From NCBI RefSeq assembly GCF_040605455.1, contig NZ_JBEXCV010000091.1, positions 1 through 37,362 on the forward strand: a DNA stretch of 37,362 nt, written 5' to 3'. The DNA is from Embleya sp040605455 (GTDB lineage Bacteria; Actinomycetota; Actinomycetes; Streptomycetales; Streptomycetaceae). This document shows positions 32,283 through 37,362 of the stretch, one piece after another. Position numbers and translations under genes: made by a program. The notes under the pieces are model-generated. The model was given only the letters and a program-made list of their open reading frames with translations. It did not search any database and was not told where the DNA came from. How positions within the stretch are numbered: position 1 is the first letter of the stretch; every line of letters starts with the position of its first letter.

Positions 32283-33029
32283 ATGGCAGACGACGGCCGC
32301 AAGGTGGCACTGGTCAGCGGCGGTTCCCGCGGGATCGGCCGAGCCACTGTGCTGCAGCTGGCCCGGGAGGGTTTCGACACGAGCTTCTGCTACCGCTCCG
32401 ACGTGTCCGCAGCGCACGAAGTCCAGAGCCTGGCAAAGGAGTTGGGCGCGCGCTGTCTGGCCGTACCGGTCGACGTCGCCGACGGGGACTCGGTCCGGGC
32501 CTGGCTGGCCGAGACGGAGGCGAAGCTGGGGCCGGTCGAGGTGGCGGTGACGTGTGCCGGCGTGACCCACGACCAGCCCCTGGTGATGATGTCCGACCAC
32601 GAGTGGAACAGCGTGCTGGCGACCAACCTGACCGGCGCGTTCGAGGTCTGCCGGGCCGCGGTGTTCGTCATGATGAAGCGGCGGCGGGGCAGCGTCATCA
32701 CCCTGTCCTCGGTCGCCGGGGTGCACGGCAACCCCTCGCAGACGAACTACTCCGCGTCCAAGGCAGGCATCATCGGGTTCTCCAAGGCGCTGGCCAAGGA
32801 GGTCGCCCGGTTCGGGATTCGGGTGAACACGGTGGCGCCGGGACTCATCGACACGGACATGATCCATGCGATGCCGGAGCGCGTGCGGAAGAAGCTGCTC
32901 GCCGCGGTGCCGCTGGGTCGGTTCGGCCGTGCCGAGGAGGTCGCGGACCTCATCGCGTACCTCGCCTCCGACCGCGCCGCGTACGTCACGGCGTCCGTCT
33001 TCGAGATCCACGGCGGAATCACCATCTGA
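32283..33029 (+). CDS. 3-ketoacyl-ACP reductase (SDR, FabG-like)
   Basis: A 248-residue short-chain dehydrogenase. NADPH motif SGGSRGIGRA (12-21), Asn115, and the Ser143-Tyr156-Lys160 triad in LSSVAG and NYSASKAG. The C-terminal PGLIDTDM is typical of FabG. The ATG at 32283 has AGGGA upstream. It reduces the beta-keto group after each condensation. With ketosynthase, partner and ACP it makes a minimal reducing type II system. No dehydratase is seen in the window and may lie beyond it. Confidence 0.92.
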   Translation: MADDGRKVALVSGGSRGIGRATVLQLAREGFDTSFCYRSDVSAAHEVQSLAKELGARCLAVPVDVADGDSVRAWLAETEAKLGPVEVAVTCAGVTHDQPLVMMSDHEWNSVLATNLTGAFEVCRAAVFVMMKRRRGSVITLSSVAGVHGNPSQTNYSASKAGIIGFSKALAKEVARFGIRVNTVAPGLIDTDMIHAMPERVRKKLLAAVPLGRFGRAEEVADLIAYLASDRAAYVTASVFEIHGGITI

Positions 33030-33076
33030 CCGCAACGCAAGGCTGACCGCAACGCAAGGCTGACCGCAACGCAAGG
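33026..33076 (+). repeat. Three exact 17-bp tandem repeats at the ketoreductase / NRPS junction
   Basis: CTGACCGCAACGCAAGG occurs three times in a row (33026-33042, 33043-33059, 33060-33076). The TGA of the first copy is the ketoreductase stop, and the AAGG of the last forms the ribosome binding site AAGGAG of the NRPS. The middle copy fills the gap. Copy number can change by slippage and would alter the spacing between the two genes. Confidence 0.95.
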
Positions 33077-33087
33077 AGTGGAGAGAG

Positions 33088-36000
33088 ATGGAACCGGGTG
33101 CCACGCCCAGCGCATCATTGCCCCTCACCGCGGCGCAGCGGGAGATCTGGCTCGCGCAGCAGTCGGCCCCAGCGAACCCGGTGTACAACATCGGCGGCTA
33201 CACCGAGATCCTCGGTCCGGTGCGGCCCGAGGTGTTCGAGTCCACGCTGCGGTGCGTGGTCGACGAGATCGACGCGCTGCGGTTGCGGTTCGTCGAGGAG
33301 AAGGGCGAGCCACGCCAGGTCCTCGGTGCACAGCAGGACTGGTCCCTGCGGTTCATCGACGTCAGCACCGCGCCCGATCCGCGGGCCACGGCGCTGGAGT
33401 GGATGCGCGCCGACCTGCGCGACCCGCGTGCGATCGACCGGACGCCGCTGTTCTCGTTCGCGCTGTTCCGGGAGGCGCCCGACCGGTTCCTGTGGTACCA
33501 GACGGCCCACCACCTCCTGCTCGACGCGTACAGCTTCGGGCTGATGGTGCGCCGCGTCGCCGAGCTGTATCCGGCGATGGAAGCCGGAGAACCGATACCG
33601 CCGCGCACCTTCGGCACCCTCGCCGAACTGCTCCTCGACGAGCAGGAGTACCGCGCTTCGGCATCGTTCCGGCGGTGCCAGGATTTCTGGCTGGAGCGGA
33701 TGCGCGACGCCCCCGAGGTGGTACGGCTCGGGGAACCTCCCGCCGCGTTGCCCTCCGACTTCCTGCGGGAGACGCGACGGCTCTCCCACGTGGCGCTGCG
33801 CGGCGTGGCGGCGCCGGACCAGCCGCCGGCGTCGGGCGCGCCGGCCAATCTCGTCGCCGGCGCGGCGGCCTACCTGCACCGGATGACCGGCGCGTCGGAT
33901 GTCGTCATCGGGCTCGCGGTCGGCGGGCGGGACAGCCGGCAACTGCGGCGGATACCGGGAATGCTGGCCCAGGCGGTGCCGCTGCGCATGACGGTCACCC
34001 CCCGGATGTCGGTGGCCGAGCTGCGCACACAGGCGGGGGAGCGGCTCCTGGAGGCGCTGCGGTACCAGCGCTACGGCAGCGGGGAGCTGGGCCGTGCCCT
34101 CCAACGCGGGGCCAGCCAACGGGAGTTGTTCGGTCTGGTGGTCAACGTGATGTCTCTCCCGCGCCGCCTGCACTCCGGCGGCCGGGTATGGCGCACCCAC
34201 AGCCTGACCAACGGCCCGGTGGCCGACTTCAGCGTGGCGGCCGAGGATCTCGGCGCCGACGAGGGGTACTTGCTGAACTTCGACGCCAACCCGGCCCTGT
34301 ACCGGCGGCCGGAGTCGGCCGCCCACGGCGACCGGCTGTTCCGGGCGCTGCGCCAGGTGGCCGATGCCGACGCCGGACTGCCGGTCGTGCAAATGGAGTT
34401 GACCACGCCGGCCGAGCGCGAGCGTCTGTCGGCTTGGGCCGCCGGGCCCGTGGGCGACGACACCCCGGCCGGTACGGTGCCCGAGTTGCTGGCGCCGTGG
34501 GCGGCCGGCGACGCCCCGGCCGTGCACTGCGGTACGGCGACGGTCACGTACCGGGAGCTGCACGCCCGGGCGAACCGACTGGCCCGGCTCCTGATCCATC
34601 GCGGGGTCGGCCCGGAGCGGTTGGTGGCGGTGGCGCTGCCGCCGTCGGTGGAGCTGATCGTGGCACTGCTGGCGGTACTCAAGGCCGGGGGCGCCTTCGT
34701 GCCCCTGGACGTCGACCACCCGGTACAGCGGCTGCACCTCCTGCTCGCGGACGCCGCGCCGCACCTGGTGCTGACCGACCGCGCACACCTCCCGCTCCTG
34801 GACGGCTCGGGCGCACCCACCCTCGTGCTCGACGACGCGCGGGTCGCCGGCGCTTCGGCGGCACAGCCCGACCACGAGGTGAACGACGCCGAGCGGAGCC
34901 GGCCGTTGCACCCGGCGCACCCGGCATACCTGATCCACACTTCGGGCTCGACCGGTACCCCGAAGGGTGTGCTCGTCACCCACGCCGGCGTGCCGAGCCT
35001 TGCCCGATGCCAGCGCGAGACGTTGGGTGTCGGCCCCGGTAGCCGGGTGCTCCAGGCGGCGTCGGTGGGTTTCGACGCGATGTTCTGGGAGCTGTGCCAG
35101 GCGCTGGCGTCGGGGGCGGCCCTCGTGCTGCCGCTACCCGGGCAGCCCCGCGTCGATGCCATCGTCGAGGCCCTGGCCGCCGAACCGCCGGTGACGCACG
35201 TGACGCTGACGCCCGCGGTCCTCGCGAGCATCCCGTTCGACACGATCCGCCCGGGTACCACGGTGGTCGTCGCCGGGGAGGCGGTCTCCGGCACGCTGGT
35301 GGCCGGGTGGTCGCCGGGACGCACACTCATCAACGCCTACGGGCCGACCGAGTACACCGTCTGCGCCACCGCGAGCGCCGCGCTGCACGGCGGCGAGGCA
35401 CCGCCGATCGGTACGCCGATTCGCGGCGCGCAGGCGCACGTGCTGGAGCCGGACCTGCCCTCGGCACCGGTCGGAGTGCCCGGCGAGCTGTACCTCTCGG
35501 GCCCCGGCGTGGCCCGCGGCTACCGGTCCCGGCCGGGGCTGACCGCCCAGCGGTTCGTGGCGAATCCCTTCGGGCCCCCCGGCTCGCGCATGTACCGCAC
35601 CGGTGACCTGGCGCGCTGGAACGATGACGGCACCCTGCAGTTCCTGGGCCGCGCGGACGACCAGGTGAAGGTACGCGGATTCCGCATCGAGCTCGCCGAG
35701 GTGGAGGCGGCCGTCGCGGAGCAGCCCGAGGTCGGCGCCGCGGCGGTGATCCTGCGGGAGGACCGGCCCGGCGACCGGCGGCTCGCCGCCTACGTGGTCC
35801 CCGGGACCGGGTGGACGGTCGACCCGGTGGCGCTGCGCCGCTCGCTCGCCGCGCGGCTGCCGCAGCACATGGTGCCGGCGGCCGTGGTGGTGCTCGACGC
35901 GCTACCCCTGACCGGCAACGGCAAGCTCGACCGCAGCGCGCTGCCGGCGCCGGATCCCACCGCCGCGGGTGGTGGGCGGGCGCCCCGCTCACTGACCGAG

Positions 36001-37362
36001 CAGACCCTCTGCGAGCTGGTCGCCGAGGCGCTCGGGGTGGACGCCGTCGGCATCGACGACGACTTCTTCGATCTCGGCGGGCACTCGTTGCTGGCCACCC
36101 GGCTGGTGGGCCGCGTCCGCGAGGTGCTCGGCGCCGAACTGTCGGTCCGGCACGTGTTCGAGTCACCCACCGTGGCCGGTCTGGCGGTCTGGTTGGCCAA
36201 GGGTGAGCCGGCCGGCGCCGGCCGTGGCGCCGACGACCTGATACCCGACCCGGCGGACCTGGCGGAGCTGGGGCCGGTGCTCGCCGAGCATCCCGACGTC
36301 GCCCGGGCCGCGGTCACGCTCACCGACGGACGCCTGGTCGGCTACGCCGTTCCGGCGCCCGACCGCCGGATCGACCCGGGAGCGTTGCGGGCGTATCTGG
36401 CCGGCGCCGCGTACCTCGGTGGAGTCCTGCGCGAGCGGGCCGTGCCGACCGCGGTGGTCGTGCTGGACGATCTGCCGTCGACCGCCGGCGGTGAACTCGA
36501 CTGGCATGCATTGCCGGCGCCCCGCGTCGAGCCGAGCCCGACCGGCAGGGGTCCCCGCACGCCCCGCGAGGAACTGCTGTGCCACCTCTTCGCCGAGGCG
36601 CTGGTGCTTCCGTCGATGGGTATCGACGACTCGTTCCTGGACCTCGGCGGGCACTCGCTGCTGGCGGCCCACCTCGTCGGCAGGGTGCGCGAGGTGCTCG
36701 GCGCCGAGCTGTCGGTCCGAGACGTGTACGAGGCACCGACCGTGGCCGGGCTGGGCAAGCGGGTGGGCGTGGGCAGCCGGCGCGACGCCCTGAGCGTGCT
36801 GCTGCCGCTGCGTACCCGGGGCGACCGGGCACCGCTGTTCTGCGTCCATCCCGGCATCGGACTCAGCTGGTGCTACGCCGGGCTGCTGCACAGCCTCGGC
36901 ACCGAGTATCCCGTCCACGGTCTGCAGGCACGCGGTCTGGGTGATCGCGAGGCCCTGCCGGCGACCGTGCGGGAGATGGCCGCCGACTACCTGGACCAGA
37001 TCCTGCATGTACAACCGAATGGCCCGTATCACCTGGTGGGTTGGTCCTTCGGCGGGCACGTCGCGCACACCCTCGCCACCATGCTGCAGGCCCGCGGTGA
37101 GCGGGTGGAGTTGCTGGCGGTGCTCGACAGCTATCCGGGCGTCGGTCCGGTGGACGGCCGCGTGCCGGGGGAGGCGGAGATGCTCGCCGATCTGGTGGAC
37201 TTCGTCGGCGGCGCACCGGGCACCACGCACGAAGTGCCGGGCCGGGCCGGGGTGGTGGCGGCGCTGGGCCGCGACCGCCGAACCGGAAGCCTTCGCCACT
37301 CTCGGAGACCGCATCGTCGCCGTCGGAGACGTCGCCGACCTGCGGCTGCGCCTTCCCGGAGC
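33088..37362 (+). CDS. Nonribosomal peptide synthetase C-A-T-(partial A)-T-TE, runs off window
   Basis: The ATG at 33088 has AAGGAG and GAGAGAG before it. Domains by residue: C about 11-440 (HHLLLDA at 141-147, Ala instead of the motif's Gly); A about 455-960 (TSGSTGTPKG from 618, catalytic Lys946 in GNGKLD); T1 with Ser1000 (LGGHSLL); then an A C-terminal subdomain only (about 1058-1150) where the catalytic Lys is Glu1136 (GGELDW); T2 with Ser1190; TE with GWSFGG, Ser1320. The A-domain specificity residues read D-A-W-T-V-A-A-V-C-K, a phenylalanine-type code. A C domain at the very start suggests the acyl group arrives from the upstream ACP. Near 37266 the thioesterase-like reading moves to another frame (EPEAFATLGDR), so the 3' end is broken or misread. 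The true end is outside the window. Confidence 0.88.
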   Translation, partial: MEPGATPSASLPLTAAQREIWLAQQSAPANPVYNIGGYTEILGPVRPEVFESTLRCVVDEIDALRLRFVEEKGEPRQVLGAQQDWSLRFIDVSTAPDPRATALEWMRADLRDPRAIDRTPLFSFALFREAPDRFLWYQTAHHLLLDAYSFGLMVRRVAELYPAMEAGEPIPPRTFGTLAELLLDEQEYRASASFRRCQDFWLERMRDAPEVVRLGEPPAALPSDFLRETRRLSHVALRGVAAPDQPPASGAPANLVAGAAAYLHRMTGASDVVIGLAVGGRDSRQLRRIPGMLAQAVPLRMTVTPRMSVAELRTQAGERLLEALRYQRYGSGELGRALQRGASQRELFGLVVNVMSLPRRLHSGGRVWRTHSLTNGPVADFSVAAEDLGADEGYLLNFDANPALYRRPESAAHGDRLFRALRQVADADAGLPVVQMELTTPAERERLSAWAAGPVGDDTPAGTVPELLAPWAAGDAPAVHCGTATVTYRELHARANRLARLLIHRGVGPERLVAVALPPSVELIVALLAVLKAGGAFVPLDVDHPVQRLHLLLADAAPHLVLTDRAHLPLLDGSGAPTLVLDDARVAGASAAQPDHEVNDAERSRPLHPAHPAYLIHTSGSTGTPKGVLVTHAGVPSLARCQRETLGVGPGSRVLQAASVGFDAMFWELCQALASGAALVLPLPGQPRVDAIVEALAAEPPVTHVTLTPAVLASIPFDTIRPGTTVVVAGEAVSGTLVAGWSPGRTLINAYGPTEYTVCATASAALHGGEAPPIGTPIRGAQAHVLEPDLPSAPVGVPGELYLSGPGVARGYRSRPGLTAQRFVANPFGPPGSRMYRTGDLARWNDDGTLQFLGRADDQVKVRGFRIELAEVEAAVAEQPEVGAAAVILREDRPGDRRLAAYVVPGTGWTVDPVALRRSLAARLPQHMVPAAVVVLDALPLTGNGKLDRSALPAPDPTAAGGGRAPRSLTEQTLCELVAEALGVDAVGIDDDFFDLGGHSLLATRLVGRVREVLGAELSVRHVFESPTVAGLAVWLAKGEPAGAGRGADDLIPDPADLAELGPVLAEHPDVARAAVTLTDGRLVGYAVPAPDRRIDPGALRAYLAGAAYLGGVLRERAVPTAVVVLDDLPSTAGGELDWHALPAPRVEPSPTGRGPRTPREELLCHLFAEALVLPSMGIDDSFLDLGGHSLLAAHLVGRVREVLGAELSVRDVYEAPTVAGLGKRVGVGSRRDALSVLLPLRTRGDRAPLFCVHPGIGLSWCYAGLLHSLGTEYPVHGLQARGLGDREALPATVREMAADYLDQILHVQPNGPYHLVGWSFGGHVAHTLATMLQARGERVELLAVLDSYPGVGPVDGRVPGEAEMLADLVDFVGGAPGTTHEVPGRAGVVAALGRDRRTGSLRHSRRPHRRRRRRRRPAAAPSRS
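36073..36751 (+). repeat. Direct repeat of carrier-domain sequence within the NRPS
   Basis: About 110 bases at 36073-36181 and 36643-36751, spaced 570 bases apart, are highly alike and encode LGGHSLLA...REVLGAELSVR in both T domains. The lysine/glutamate A10 positions (946 and 1136) are exactly 190 residues apart, as are the two carrier serines (1000 and 1190), so the repeat unit includes the A C-terminal subdomain. Confidence 0.8.

Noticed and set aside
33078..35042. 654-residue frame overlapping the NRPS start
   Set aside because: Arg/Gly-rich and without domains; the frame from 33088 encodes recognisable C and A domains.
1..37362. CRISPR array, tRNA, rRNA, transposase
   Set aside because: No spaced direct-repeat array, cloverleaf with CCA-type acceptor, ribosomal RNA motif or DDE-type transposase was seen on either strand.

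Overview
The window reads as chromosome of a high-GC, Streptomyces-like actinomycete. The grounds are the strong G/C bias at third codon positions, GTG and TTG starts, TTA codon usage at a secondary-metabolism gene, and gene families typical of Streptomycetaceae. It is two contigs joined by ten Ns at 12012-12021, flanked by homopolymer runs, so genes on the two sides need not be true neighbours.

Left contig (1-12011). A partial membrane protein enters from the left edge. Then, on the minus strand, come a secreted glycan pair (a DUF4015-type glycoside hydrolase and a lipoprotein polysaccharide deacetylase), a stand-alone cytochrome c oxidase subunit I preceded by a small membrane protein, and a set made of a phytoene-desaturase-like FAD oxidoreductase, an SRPBCC protein and an acetoacetate-decarboxylase-like protein. 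On the plus strand follow an APC-family permease and a 56-residue hydrophobic protein.

Right contig, first half (12022-21900). A compact minus-strand operon encodes a nucleoside-phosphorylase-like protein, a 72-residue protein and a subtilisin-like protease without a signal peptide. This layout resembles predicted intracellular conflict or defence systems. Next come a TetR regulator, a broken amine oxidase, a TetR-type operator and an FtsX-type ABC permease without an ATPase. Beyond these lies a decay zone: a 5'-truncated cysD, a cysN with an apparent internal deletion, and an ABC-2 permease remnant.

Right contig, middle (22086-26179). This is the most interesting segment. A 53-residue precursor (putative 20-residue leader and 33-residue core with six Cys and two Tyr-Tyr-Tyr triplets) has its own near-consensus promoter. 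A hairpin separates it from four tightly coupled genes: a MauE-type membrane redox protein, a TlpA/MauD-type thioredoxin, an ABC exporter and an S26 signal peptidase. No lanthipeptide, radical-SAM or YcaO enzyme is present. The simplest reading is a small secreted peptide stabilised by disulfides, with its own oxidation, export and leader-removal machinery.

Right contig, end (26432-37362). This is the left part of a hybrid type II polyketide / nonribosomal peptide cluster: cation:proton antiporter, cytochrome P450 with a TTA codon near its start, acyl carrier protein, ketosynthase, a ketosynthase-like partner that has lost all catalytic residues, a ketoreductase, and an NRPS of order C-A-T-(partial A)-T-TE. 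The A domain carries a phenylalanine-type code. The likely logic is that an acyl chain built on the carrier protein is joined by the first C domain to a Phe-like residue and released by the thioesterase. The NRPS runs off the right edge and shows a frameshift close to it.
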